Shown one piece after another: positions 44,505-54,350 of a stretch of DNA of 64,000 nucleotides (its first letter is position 1; each line of letters opens with the position of its first letter). Where the stretch lies: assembly GCF_902635505.1 (NCBI RefSeq), contig NC_045427.1:213976422-214040421 (forward strand), written 5' to 3'. This stretch comes from Sarcophilus harrisii. Taxonomy: Eukaryota; Chordata; Mammalia; Dasyuromorphia; Dasyuridae. Position numbers and translations under genes: made by a program. Below the pieces are notes generated by a model. That model saw only the letters and a list, made by a program, of their open reading frames with translations. It did no database searches and was not told the origin of the DNA.

Positions 44505-45230
44505 ATATCCTGATCAGATTGGCAAAACTGACAACAATGGGAAAATGACAATTGCTGGAGGGGCTAGGAAAAACAAGCATATTGAGTTTCTATTAGTGGA
44601 GTTGTAAATTGCAATCTTAGTATTCTGGAAAGCAGTTTGGAACTATGCTCCAAAAGTCATTAAATTGTGTCTACATTTTAATCCACCAATATCATTATTA
44701 GATCCACACCTTACAGAGATAAAGGAAAAGTACAAAAATCTTTACAATAACTCAATTATATAGCAAAGAACCAGAAACTGAAGAGTGACAATCAATTGGG
44801 GAGAGCAAATTATGAAATATGAATGTAATGAAATAGTATTGCTCTCATAAAATATGAGAAAAGGGATGACTTCAGAGAAACTGAGAAAGACTTGTTTGAA
44901 CTGAGTCAGAGTGAAGTAAGGGATCACAACTAAGAAAACAAGTTAAACAATAATATCATAAAGAAAAATCTTTTCTTTTTTCTTTTCTCAGTGAGGAGAG
45001 GAAGCCCTAAAAAGGGAAAGAAAAGAGGCCATCGTTGCTTTTTTTTTTTTTTTAAACAAATGCAGAGAAGGGAATAGAAGGTCAAAAAGAATAAAAGACA
45101 ATCGGGACAACTTTGAAAATTATATATATTATGTATTTTAAAAGTACGCTGAACACAAGAGATTCATAGTCTTCCTTTTCTGTTCTAACATATATATTTG
45201 TGCAATGTGCTCATTTTGTTGGCTATGTGT
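44505..45230 (+). mobile_element. Old L1 3' portion, plus strand
   Basis: 'cctgatcagattggcaaaac', 'tctattagtggagttgtaaa', 'ttctggaaagcagtttggaa', 'gaatgtaatgaaatagtatt', 'gatgacttcagagaaactga'. The order matches the end of ORF2 and the 3' UTR. Confidence 0.7.
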
Positions 45231-45319
45231 TAAGTTTAGAATAAAATTTGTAAAAATAATTGTAGCTCTCTATACCAGATAGAGTCCCTCCCCCCCAAAA
45301 TTTTTCTTTTGTGTGTTGT

Positions 45320-45770
45320 CTTCCCCATTAACTTGTAACCTTGAGATCAGGCGACTGTCTTTTTTATATTTGTATCCTCGGCGCTTGGCAAAGTGCCTAG
45401 CACATAAGAGGCGCCTAATAAGTGTTATTGACTCTTGATGATCACTGTAGGTGATGTAAAAATAACAAATCAATTAAAAAATTTAAGTGGGCACTGAAAG
45501 TTAACAGACTTGCCCACGATCATGCAATCAATCAAGGAATATCTATTAAGCCTTGACTAGCTACCCAGCTACTTATGATACTGACGATCACTGTTTATCA
45601 TGAATAGTAAAAGAGAGGGCAGTTTTGTCACAATGACAAGAGTCAGGTTTGTAATCAAGAAGACGTGGGAAGAGTTCTGCCTCCGACAACTACTAGCTGT
45701 GCGACAATTAACGTCTCAGTGTTCTAGCAAACTCTGAGACTTTAAGTCGCAAAGAAGGTACCTAATTTGT
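45320..45770 (+). mobile_element. L2-like 3' end and decayed SINE, plus strand
   Basis: 45,330-45,440 has 'cggcgcttggcaaagtgcct' and 'ctaataagtgttattgactc' (L2-like terminus). 45,630-45,760 ('ttctgcctccgacaactact', 'agctgtgcgacaattaacgt') is an old tRNA-type SINE. Confidence 0.5.
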
Positions 45771-45829
45771 AGTGATAGCGCTTACTTGTCTGGAGGAAAC
45801 CCAATCTGCCTGTTAATGTTTGACGCATC

Positions 45830-47960
45830 TGTGCACATCGTGTTCAGATCCCGCGGCCCGACTCCCTAAAACGTTAGCCTGGCTGCTTTCCGGTTCCTCT
45901 CGCCCGCTTCCCTTTACGCCCCTGGGCTCCGCAGCACTTCTCCCTGGATCTCCCCGACCTGCCCCGCTCCGGGCAAGCCCTCCATTCCCTCTGCCCTCGG
46001 GCTCCGCTCCCTGCCCCGACTCGAGGGCTGCCGGCTCCGCTTCTTATTTCTCCTCTCCTCCGGCCCTCCGCAGCGGTCCTTACCTAGAGTCAGGATAGCA
46101 AAGGCTCAGCTAACGCCCCCAGGTGTGCTTCCCCCTCTGTGGTGTCGGCCACCAGAGCATCCTTCTCATTTCCCAAAGCCAGGAGCTCGGGCCTCGGTAA
46201 CTCAGCACGCACCGCGAAGGCCGCTCAAAACGTTGCCTGGCCATGACGGTTCCTCACCGCCCTTGCCCCTGTCTGCGATCCCCTAAGGTCTTCGGGCAGC
46301 CGTCCGGGACGGCCCTCAGCCAGGGGGCCGGGCTGGGTGGCTCTTGGTGCATGAGCTCGGTCCTTGCCTCCGGAGGACCCGGGGGCCGCAGCCTCCCGGG
46401 CGGGGGTTACAGACTCCGGAGGCGGGGGGTTCCCGAGCTCCCGTTCCTAGAGGGCGGGGTGCTCATCCACCACTACAGGGGCTGCCCTTGTTCTGAGGAC
46501 CGGTCTCCAGGTAGCCAGGCTTGGAGGCCTGGGGCCTCGAGGAGGTGGGACCGGCTGGGGGCCTGGTGCTGGCGCTCGGTCGCGGCCTAGCGAGGGAGAG
46601 GCGAGCCTCCGAGACGCGGGGACTCGGGGCGGGGCGGCTCCCGGTGGCCTAGAGGGCGCGGCCAGTCCACCACAGGGCTGCCCGTCGGCCGCTGTCCGCC
46701 GCCTGGGCGGCTCTCAGGAGGTCTCATGCTGTGCCCGCCGCCCTGAAGCCCTCGGGGGGCTCAGCATCCTGATCCCGGCTGAGCGGTCCCCAGGCCGCAT
46801 CCGCTCGCGAAGGGCCGAGCTCTCCCCTCTCCCGGCGACCCGGACTGACGGTCCGTGAGGAGCCGGCATGGAACCCCACCCGGTGGCCGCGGGAGACTCG
46901 GAGACCACTCGCCTGGTGAAGCCCGGGGCTCACAGCTGCGCCGGCAGCCTCCGTCTCAAGAGGTCAGAGCCTGATTTCCCCTGAGACCCTGGCCCCCCGA
47001 GGTTCCGTGCAGCTTCGCTCCGTCTCTCGCGCTTTCCCTCCCTTCGGGGTCTCCTGTTCCCCTTCCCTGTCCCGCTCCGCCAGAGCCTCTCCGCGGTCTT
47101 CAGTCCCACCTTCCCCGCCTAGACCTTTGGATTCCTCCGCTCCCTGTCCCGCGGCCTGCCGCCCTCCCCGCCTCTGTCCCCGGGCGCATTTCCTCTGTTT
47201 CCCCGCTTGCCTCTCCGCACGCCTTAGGTTCCCCCGCGCCCTGTGCTTCCCCCCCCGGGCCGTCCCCCCTCTGCTCTCCTATTTCTCGGCCCCGGGTGGC
47301 AGCTGCCGCAGGGACGGCCGTGGCTCTGCTCTGGCAGGCTGCCCTCCCCTCTGTCCGCATTGCCCCCCCTCCATCATTAGCCCCTCACCCCGCGCCTCCC
47401 ACTCCGGCTGCCGCCCGGAGCCGGCCTCCCGCACGCTCCCTGACCGGGAGGGCGGCCCGCTTTAGGCTAGCAGCGCTGGGACCCCAATTACCCGCAAATG
47501 CGCCCGCTGGAGGGAGCGGGGCACACTCCTGGCAGGGGCACTCCTTCGCAGCCGGGCCGGGCGTCCCGGATCCCTAGGCTCCTCAGCCTCCTCCTCCTCC
47601 CGCTCGCGTTCCCCCGGACCCCTGTCCTGATTCTTTCCTGCTGTGAGGCAAGCGGGGGGCTTCGCTCAGCGGCGTCCGGGGGGGCGGTGGCGAGACAGGC
47701 CCGGGCACCTGGCGGTCTCTGAGGAAGCCGAGCTCTGAGGCGGCATCGGGGGAGGTGGGTCTTCTCCTGAGGGGGAGAGGGATCAAAACTAGTGTCGGGG
47801 AAAGCGGGGGGGGGGGGGGGGGAAAGGAGCAGGTGCGGTTTGGGCGATGGGGGGTATTCCCGGCTCAGCACAGACGTGGTTCCGGGGGCGGCGAGGTGTG
47901 AAATGAGCCGCGAAGCCGCCAGGGACAGAGGGGCTGGGGGCGGGAGAACCTCCCCCACAG
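45830..47960 (+). promoter_or_regulatory. SLC30A3: CpG island and promoter region of SLC30A3
   Basis: GC-rich, CpG-dense interval with GC boxes (for example ggggcggggcgg at about 46,627) surrounding the SLC30A3 start exon and the first kilobase of intron 1. No TATA box is evident, so start sites are probably dispersed. I looked for a full RE1/NRSF silencer and saw only partial half-site matches. Numerous long frames here (for example 47,007-47,465) reflect composition. Confidence 0.75.
46868..46962 (+). CDS. SLC30A3: SLC30A3 coding exon 1
   Basis: ATG to AAGAG|GTCAGA donor, phase 2. Encodes the cytosolic N-terminus [20 protein letters not shown] and GSLRLK. The human protein shares ETTRLV and GSLRLKS. 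Confidence 0.95.
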
Positions 47961-48634
47961 CCTTGGTTGGCTTTCCTATTTAATATCCCCCCCCCAATCC
48001 CATGCTGCTACACCCTTCCCACCCACCCCCTCAATCTTGCCTTCCCTCTCTCCGCACCCTGGCCAGACTGTGCGTGCGTGCCTTGTCTCTCCGCTTAGCT
48101 GTCTGCTGCTTGCGGGCCTCGGACCGTCTGTCTGTCTCTGCATTTGCTCCTTAGTCTCTATCTTTCTGGCTAAACCTCTCGATCTCCCTGTATCTCCCTC
48201 CTCTTTGTCCCTTTTTTCTTTGTCTTTTCTATATTTCTCATTCTCTTCTCCTTACAGATTTTAGGAATTGTGTGTAGGAAACCCCAGGAGGAGGGAACAG
48301 GAAGACTCTATATGAGGGGCTGAAGGGAGAGGAAAAGACTTTTGCAAAAGAACAGAATATTTAGATTTAGAGCCTTTGATCCCTGAAGTTCTGGACAGGA
48401 TTTTTTTGACTCTTATCTTCCTTTCTTTTCCATATCCAAATTGTCCCTCTTACACCTTCCCCCTTTCAAATTCCTCTTTCTAGAGAAAGGGTGGGGGGGA
48501 TTAAGAGACCTGGAAAAAAAAAAACCTACACAAAGCATCCAAATTCTGCTATTGAAAAATGAACATAAAAATAAACATAAAACACCTCATCTGATAGAAC
48601 AAAAGAAAGGCCTGTTGCCTCTCTAGGAACATAG

Positions 48635-48668
<34 letters not shown>

Positions 48669-48678
48669 CCCCTCTCCG

Positions 48679-48741
<63 letters not shown>

Positions 48742-51700
48742 GGCCTTACATCTCATCTGAGTGTGTGTTTCTACACTGAATGCACTTGAATGCAGTCTGT
48801 ACATAACTATCATCATTTGGTGCAATTATTCTAGGTTCTGAATCTATGGGAGACCCTTTTAGAGCTCAGTTCATACAGCACTCTTTAGAACAGGAATGGG
48901 GCTGAAAAATCCATCTAAACCTCAAACATTTGGATATGGAATTGGTCTTCTTTATCCCTATAGAGGAAAAGGTTCAACCCTAGCTTCTTGCCCCCATCCC
49001 ACCCTTTTCTGAAACTCTTCATTTTCTTCCCCACTGTCATGGGTTCTTTGGATTTTCCTTTAAGAAAGCATTCCATTCCTCTCTTAAATGGACCATTCAT
49101 TAATGTTTTATGAAAAGCAAAAAACAGACAAACAAACAAACAAACAAAAAACCTATTACCAAAAAGAATTGGGAAGTTTAAGGACTGATTCTTAGATTCT
49201 GCTGGGAGTGAGGAATGAAAAGGCTTTGAGATAGCCCCAGAATGATAGATTGAGCTCCTTATATCTCCAGTATTTAGCACTGTGCTTAGTACAGCATCTG
49301 AATTTCATGGTGTATGCAGAGTGGGGGGGAGGGTGGGCTGCTAAATTGCTGGGACTGGGGTCCCAGTGATAGATACTGATGAAACAGTTGTGTTGTTTGA
49401 GAGGCTTGCTCAATGTGGACTAGATTCTCAGTGACAACCAAAGCCGAGTGGTGTCCTCAGCTCCAAAGTCTAGGGGATTGCCTGATGAAGGCTGCTTGGC
49501 TTAGGACATTCCTGGCAACAGTCTCTTCACAGAGCCTTCAAAGTCCCCCCCGGAAGAACAAGAACCTCTGGAGCAACCTAGGTTCCATCACTGCCACATA
49601 GACTCTGTTCCTCGGTCTGGCCTTAGCCCTGAGCAGCTGCAGGCCCAGAAGCAACTGTCTGCTGCCTGTGCTGTCTGTTTCCTCTTCATGGCAGGGGAGA
49701 TTGTGGGTATGTCTGACCAGTTCATCCCACCCTTTGCCCTAGAGTCTTTCCATAGTCTTCTTCCCTGCACAACTCTTAGCAACTGTCTCCTTTCAATCCT
49801 GGGAAAGGTCCGAGGACATAACAGGATAAGGATGGATGACTAGTGAATGAAAAAGGGATGGTGTGAGGACTTGGGAACTCTGGAAAGGGAACAATAATCA
49901 TGAGGGCATTATCAGTCAACAGACATGTATTTATGAATTTACTATGTACTCAACACAGTGCTAAGTACTGGAGATATAAGGAGCTTACATCCCAACACGG
50001 AGATATACATATATATTAGAGATAGACAGAAAACAGGAAAAACTCAATGTCAACTTGTGGGGGTAGGGTCTGGGAAAAACCTATTAGAAGTCACATTTGA
50101 ACTGATTCTTGAAGGAAATGAGGGGATGGAATTCAGAGCTGGGGGTAGGATGGTATCAAGGAGCTAGCCCTAGTCTTGGGGTATTGCAGGTGGATATTTA
50201 GCCCACAGCCTCGCCATCATGACCGATGCCGTCCACCTGCTGGCAGATGTGGGCAGCATGGCAGGCAGTCTCTTTTCTCTCTGGCTCTCTACCCGCCCAG
50301 CAACCCGAACCATGACCTTTGGCTGGCACCGCTCAGGTAAGGGCTTTAACATGACCCTATGGGTCCCTCAAAGATCCCCGGGAGCTCTGCAGAACCCACC
50401 AGACCTGGTTATCCTTTCCCCTTCAACCTTTAGTCTTGTCCTCATGGTTTTCTCCTCATTTTTCCCTTCTTACAGGGACTTGCTCTCCATAGGATTCCCT
50501 TAATATCTTGCTTCCCTCCCACAGAAACCTTGGGGGCTTTAGCGTCTGTGCTGTCCCTCTGGATTGTCACTGCTGTCTTGCTCTATCTGGCCTTTGTGCG
50601 TCTCCTGAACAGTGACTACCACATCGAGGGAGATGCCATGTTGATCACCGCAGGCATTGCCGTCTGTGCCAATCTGTTGTACGTATGCACTGCCCTAGGG
50701 TCACCTAGAATGCTTCGTGTCTGAGAGGGAGCCTTGCCAGGCAGAGCTTAGAGATGGGAGACAGGTGTGACTCATTCATTCACCGACTGAGCGCACACAT
50801 ACTTCCCAGTAGCCCCAGAGGAAACAGTCTGCCTGCAGAATAGGCTGGGAATACCAGAGTTCCTCTCCTCCCTCTAGAAGAGTTGAAGGTTCCCTTCCCT
50901 CCCTTCTCCCACCTTTCCTTTGGGATCTGAGCCTGGATGCAGGAGAGCTAAGGAGCAAAGATGCAGAGAAGGGAAGAGAACAGGGGATAGGGCAGAGCGG
51001 GTGACTGGTGCCCCAGGTCCAGTATCTTCTGGATTCCTCCCTCCCCAGAATGGCTTTTGTGCTGCACCAGGCCTCTCCCGGACATAGCCATGGGTCCAAG
51101 GGAACCGAGTATGCTCCACTCGAGGAAGGGCAAAGGGGCTCTCTGAATCTCTACAATACCAGCGTACGGGCAGCCTTTGTTCATGTTCTGGGGGACTTAC
51201 TTCAAAGTTTTGGGGTTCTGGCTGCATCCATCCTCATTTACTTCAAGGTATGGTCATGGGGAAATTCTGGCCCCTCTTCATCACCCCCCCACCCTCACCT
51301 CAGGCTCTGCAGCCCACCAGAGCTCCCAAAGAGCCCAAACACTGGACCTTGCTCTCAGCTACATCTCCTTTAGTCTTTTGTTTTGTTTTGGTTTTGGAGG
51401 TAATTGGGATTTGCTTGCCTAGAAAAACAGCCTAGTAAGTGTTAAGTGTCTGAGGTCAGATTTGACCTCAGGTTTTCTTGACTCCAGGGCCAGTGCACTA
51501 TCACATTGTGCCATTTAGCTGCCACTTAGCCACATTTCCTATTCTTCTTTCAGGGGCACTGGCCAATGTGGCTTCTTGAGTCTGGTACAGCTAGCCCACT
51601 TCCAAGGGGCTCCTACTTTAAAGGTTTCAATCCTCTTACCATCCACATCATGCTTATTGGCTTCTTTCTCTCTAGCCCCAGTATAAAGCAGCTGACCCTA

Positions 51701-53571
51701 TCAGCACCTTCCTGTTTTCCATCTGTGCTCTGGGTTCCACTGCTCCCACCCTCCGGGATGTTCTTCGGATCCTCATGGAAGGTAAACTACAAGATCCACT
51801 CAATCTACTTTGTGCAAGCTGTTTCTAAAACAATCCTTCCCAAAAAGACCCTCTATTATCAGCAACCTCCAATATTGAATATGCAAATACAACCACCTGT
51901 TTTTCTTCCTTTCTGAAGGAATCAGAGCTAAGTGACTTGCCCAAGATCACATAGCTAGTGTCTGAGTCTGGATTTGAACTCAGGTCCTCCTGATTCCAGA
52001 GCCAGTGTTCTATCCACTGCACTACCTAGATGCTCCTCCATTTACTTTTCTTCCATAAAAACACCATAAATTTTGTTAATAGTAACAAAATGATCCATTT
52101 TGTTTCCTATGTCCAAGGAAAATCCATATTTCCTCTCTTCAGTGTAATAAGGAAATGTATTTTATCACATCTATCTAACACATCTGTTGATCAATTTCCC
52201 TGTTGTTGAATACAATACATGGAAAAAGATTTCCAGGTTGTGGCTATTATAAATGGTACTGCTTGGAATGTAGTCTTTGTACAGATAGATATCTCTCCGA
52301 CCCCCCCACCCCTGAACAGTAACATCTTACAGTATTGCCCTAGGAAGGGGATAGATCAAAGGCTATGGATCCCTTTTGTAGTTCTTGCTGTATGGTTCCA
52401 TATTTGCTTTCCAAAATGAACTCACCATTTAACAGATCTCCCAGCAATGCCATAATATCAGGGTGTTTTTATCCTTTTCCCCTTAAGCTGGCTGGCCCCA
52501 TCTCAGACTTTTACCTTAATTTCTCTCTTCCTATAGAAGGAGGGAATAAAAAAGTGGAACTGCTAGCAAGGTCACTTGGAAACAGTTTCCTGTGGGAAGA
52601 TGATTATTCAAATTTAGGGATTAGAATAGTATCTAAAGGTAAAGAAAAGAAGCATGAACTAGGGGCAAACAGGATGGGAATCAAATTTGCAGGTCTTGAA
52701 AGGACTTCAGAAGTCAATTAGTCTAATCAGTCATTTTGGAGCTGAGGAAGCTGAAGCGCAATATTTACCCAAGATCATACAAATGGTAGCATAGGATTTG
52801 ACCCAGATCCCCTTAACTACGGAGTCACTGTATCATGTTACAGGTACTCCCTATGGCATCTACTACGAACCAGTTCGGGACCTGCTCCTGTCAGTACCAG
52901 GAGTCCGGGCAATTCATGAACTGCACCTGTGGGCCCTGACTCTCACCTACCATGCTATTTCTGTCCACCTGGCCATTGGTAAGTGTCAGAGCTGCCCCAG
53001 GCAATGTATATATGCAGGACATACCTCGCTCCAGGACATCTTCTTTTAATTAAACCCAGTCCTAGAATGCAGAACCAGAGTGGGGGTGGTGGGGAAACAA
53101 AATGTCTCTTCCTCTTTGCTCCCTATACTATCACACATGTCCCCCACCCCCAACACACACACACACAGCCAGGTGGAAGCGGGGAACTAATATTTGGGGG
53201 AAAATTTTTGGAAAGGATTTCACTCTGTCACAAGGATTAAAATTGAAATTAGGAACCTTGGACAGCTCCTTGTTTCCATCTCAATTCAAACTGGTTTTAA
53301 TGAAATACCCAAGGGTCCCTCCCCATAATGTCAAGCCCCATTAGTCTTCAGCTCATTCTCTTTTGCCCCTGTTCTAATCTCCCTTGGGACTCTGACGCCG
53401 CCTTCTTATCATTCTTCCACAGATGCCACTGCGGACCCCGAGGCTGTCCGGGCTGAAGCCGCCTCTCTGCTCCAAACCCGCTTTGGATTCTGTTCCATAA
53501 CACTCCAGGTGGAGCGGTACCAACCTGATATGGCTCAGTGCCCAAACTGCCAGGAACCCCCCCAGGCCTGA
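46868..53571 (+). CDS. SLC30A3: SLC30A3, zinc transporter 3 (ZnT3), whole coding span, 8 exons
   Basis: Eight exons (95, 185, 147, 154, 199, 106, 135 and 149 bases) with GT-AG introns join to 1,170 bases, giving 389 residues (human ZnT3 has 388). ZnT3 is a proton-coupled CDF transporter that loads zinc into glutamatergic synaptic vesicles. Visible parts are a cytosolic HHCH motif (54-57), six membrane spans, and the transport site H109/D113 (span 2) with H239/D243 (span 5). There is a short His loop (H200, H206, H208) and a C-terminal domain ending with CPNC (380-383), which in the related ZnT8 pairs with the HCH motif to bind zinc. Human Y357 is Q358 here, while Y372 is kept as Y373. No frame damage is seen. 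The start is the first ATG, giving the known N-terminus MEP...ETTRLV. It diverges from DNAJC5G across 30 kb. Confidence 0.97.
46963..49521 (+). other. SLC30A3: SLC30A3 intron 1
   Basis: 2.56 kb. The first kilobase is CpG island and includes an 18-base G run near 47,804. Then comes a compound (TC)n-(C)32-(TG)n tract at 48,632-48,738 and an (AAAC)n tract at about 49,125-49,150. 49,245-49,310 resembles a short L2-like end ('gcactgtgcttagtacagca'). Confidence 0.85.
48632..48738. repeat. Compound (TC)n - poly(C)32 - (GT)n microsatellite
   Basis: (TC)n at 48,632-48,666, mixed C/T to 48,678, 32 consecutive C (48,679-48,710), then 14 GT units to 48,738. Confidence 0.95.
49522..49706 (+). CDS. SLC30A3: SLC30A3 coding exon 2
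   Basis: Acceptor 'cctggcaacag', donor GTGG|GTATGT. Encodes [14 protein letters not shown], the FHHCH motif, and the first membrane span around [14 protein letters not shown]. Confidence 0.95.
49915..50150 (+). mobile_element. MIR/L3-like long SINE-type repeat in SLC30A3 intron 2
   Basis: 'aatttactatgtactcaaca', 'gtgctaagtactggagatat', 'aaggagcttacatcccaaca', 'cacatttgaactgattcttg', 'aaggaaatgaggggatggaa'. It has the same order as the copies at 58,206-58,440 and 62,765-63,110. It ends about 40 bases before exon 3. Confidence 0.65.
50190..50336 (+). CDS. SLC30A3: SLC30A3 coding exon 3
   Basis: Acceptor 'ggggtattgcag', donor TCAG|GTAAGG. Encodes [20 protein letters not shown] with transport-site H109 and D113 in span 2, then the conserved cytosolic loop [17 protein letters not shown]. 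Confidence 0.97.
50525..50678 (+). CDS. SLC30A3: SLC30A3 coding exon 4
   Basis: Acceptor 'ccctcccacag', donor CTGTT|GTACGT, phase 2. Encodes spans 3 and 4 ([20 protein letters not shown], then [15 protein letters not shown]). Confidence 0.96.
51049..51247 (+). CDS. SLC30A3: SLC30A3 coding exon 5
   Basis: Acceptor 'cctccctccccag', donor TTCAAG|GTATGG. Encodes [18 protein letters not shown] (His loop), EYAPLEEG and span 5 with transport-site H239 and D243 in [20 protein letters not shown]. Confidence 0.97.
51370..51530 (-). mobile_element. CORE-SINE in SLC30A3 intron 5, minus strand
   Basis: 'gtaattgggatttgcttgcc', 'gatttgacctcaggttttct', 'cagggccagtgcactatcac', 'ttgtgccatttagctgcc'. Substantially diverged. 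Confidence 0.75.
51676..51781 (+). CDS. SLC30A3: SLC30A3 coding exon 6
   Basis: Acceptor 'ttctttctctctag', donor GAAG|GTAAAC. Encodes [20 protein letters not shown] (span 6) and [15 protein letters not shown], where the cytosolic domain begins. Confidence 0.97.
51905..52460 (-). mobile_element. CORE-SINE and adjoining old L1 3' fragment in SLC30A3 intron 6
   Basis: 51,905-52,040 is a minus-strand SINE ('gtgacttgcccaagatcaca', 'ttgaactcaggtcctcctga', 'ctatccactgcactacctag'). 52,050-52,460 resembles a heavily decayed minus-strand L1 3' end ('gtggctattataaatggtac', 'gatagatcaaaggctatgga'). Confidence 0.6.
52690..52838 (-). mobile_element. MIR-like SINE abutting the exon 7 acceptor of SLC30A3
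   Basis: 'tttggagctgaggaagctga', 'acccaagatcatacaaatgg', 'gatttgacccagatcccctt', then 'ggagtcactgtatcatg' and the acceptor 'ttacag' at 52,838-52,843. Confidence 0.6.
52844..52978 (+). CDS. SLC30A3: SLC30A3 coding exon 7
   Basis: Acceptor 'atcatgttacag', donor ATTG|GTAAGT. Encodes [20 protein letters not shown] and [20 protein letters not shown] of the cytosolic domain. The acceptor has a poor pyrimidine tract. Confidence 0.96.
53423..53571 (+). CDS. SLC30A3: SLC30A3 coding exon 8 (terminal)
   Basis: Acceptor 'attcttccacag', stop TGA at 53,569-53,571. Encodes [40 protein letters not shown] and PNCQEPPQA. The final residues CQEPPQA are identical to human. Confidence 0.97.
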
Positions 53572-54350
53572 GCATTTCAGGCTCCTCCACCTGTCTTTCC
53601 TCCTCTGCCCAGGGACCTCCTTGACTCCCTTCACCACCATCTCCTCACCAGGCTGCCAGGCCCAGATTCAGAACTGGTCTCTTCATTGGCTAGGTCCCTT
53701 TGGGGGGAGAGGGAGGCTTGGGCTATGTGCCCAAGTCTGAAAACCTGATTTCTCTGCCCGGGCAGAATGACCAAGGACGGGTCAATAACCCTCCCTTCCC
53801 CAACAACCTCAACTCTGAGCCCCACTCCTACCTCCAAGCCTTGCAGCCCCAGTGGGCATGACCAAAACAGGGGGGTACGCTACTGGGTATGACCAAATTC
53901 AGAGGGAAAGCTCTCGGATCAAAGTGCAGCCAAAATGAGGAGGGGAGAAGGCTGCTGGGAGTCACACGATCTTCCCTCCCCGTTCCTCCAAGGACTCCAC
54001 ATAACCTCATATCTGTGTACCTCCTTCATGTGTTGTGGCTGGCTCTGCTGTCGTGTGGTTGTGTTCTCGGTGTCTGTCTGCCTGCTGTGCCCCTGTCTGC
54101 GTGTAGCCCTCTTCAGTGCTGCTCTCTGGGCATCCATGGGTCCCTCAGTCTGCACTCTGTCACAGCCTGTGGCTTGTCCGTGTATTGGTGCTGTGTTGTG
54201 TCCGTCTGTGCGGCCTCTGTGAGCCGACACCAGCTCTTTCTGTGTCCGTGTCCTGTCTGTTCCTCTATTGGTGCTGTGCTCTCACTCTGCCCAGGGCAGG
54301 GGGAGACACCACAGCAGCTTTGGGCCAATAAAGGAATGCCAAACCGTGCC
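53572..54350 (+). other. SLC30A3: SLC30A3 3' UTR with AATAAA at 54,327-54,332
   Basis: About 770 bases of untranslated sequence. AATAAA at 54,327-54,332 sits in 'gggccaataaaggaatgcc'. 54,035-54,290 is unusually rich in 'ctgtgt/ctgtct' motifs. Open frames of up to 181 codons that cross this interval are not supported by any similarity. Confidence 0.8.

Noticed and set aside
46560-46760. Possible RE1/NRSF silencer near SLC30A3 exon 1
   Set aside because: Only partial half-site resemblance such as 'ggtgctggcgc'. No full 21-bp match with correct spacing was seen.
47007-47465. 152-codon frame just after SLC30A3 exon 1
   Set aside because: It lies in the CpG-rich part of intron 1, begins after the exon 1 donor and has no similarity to ZnT proteins.
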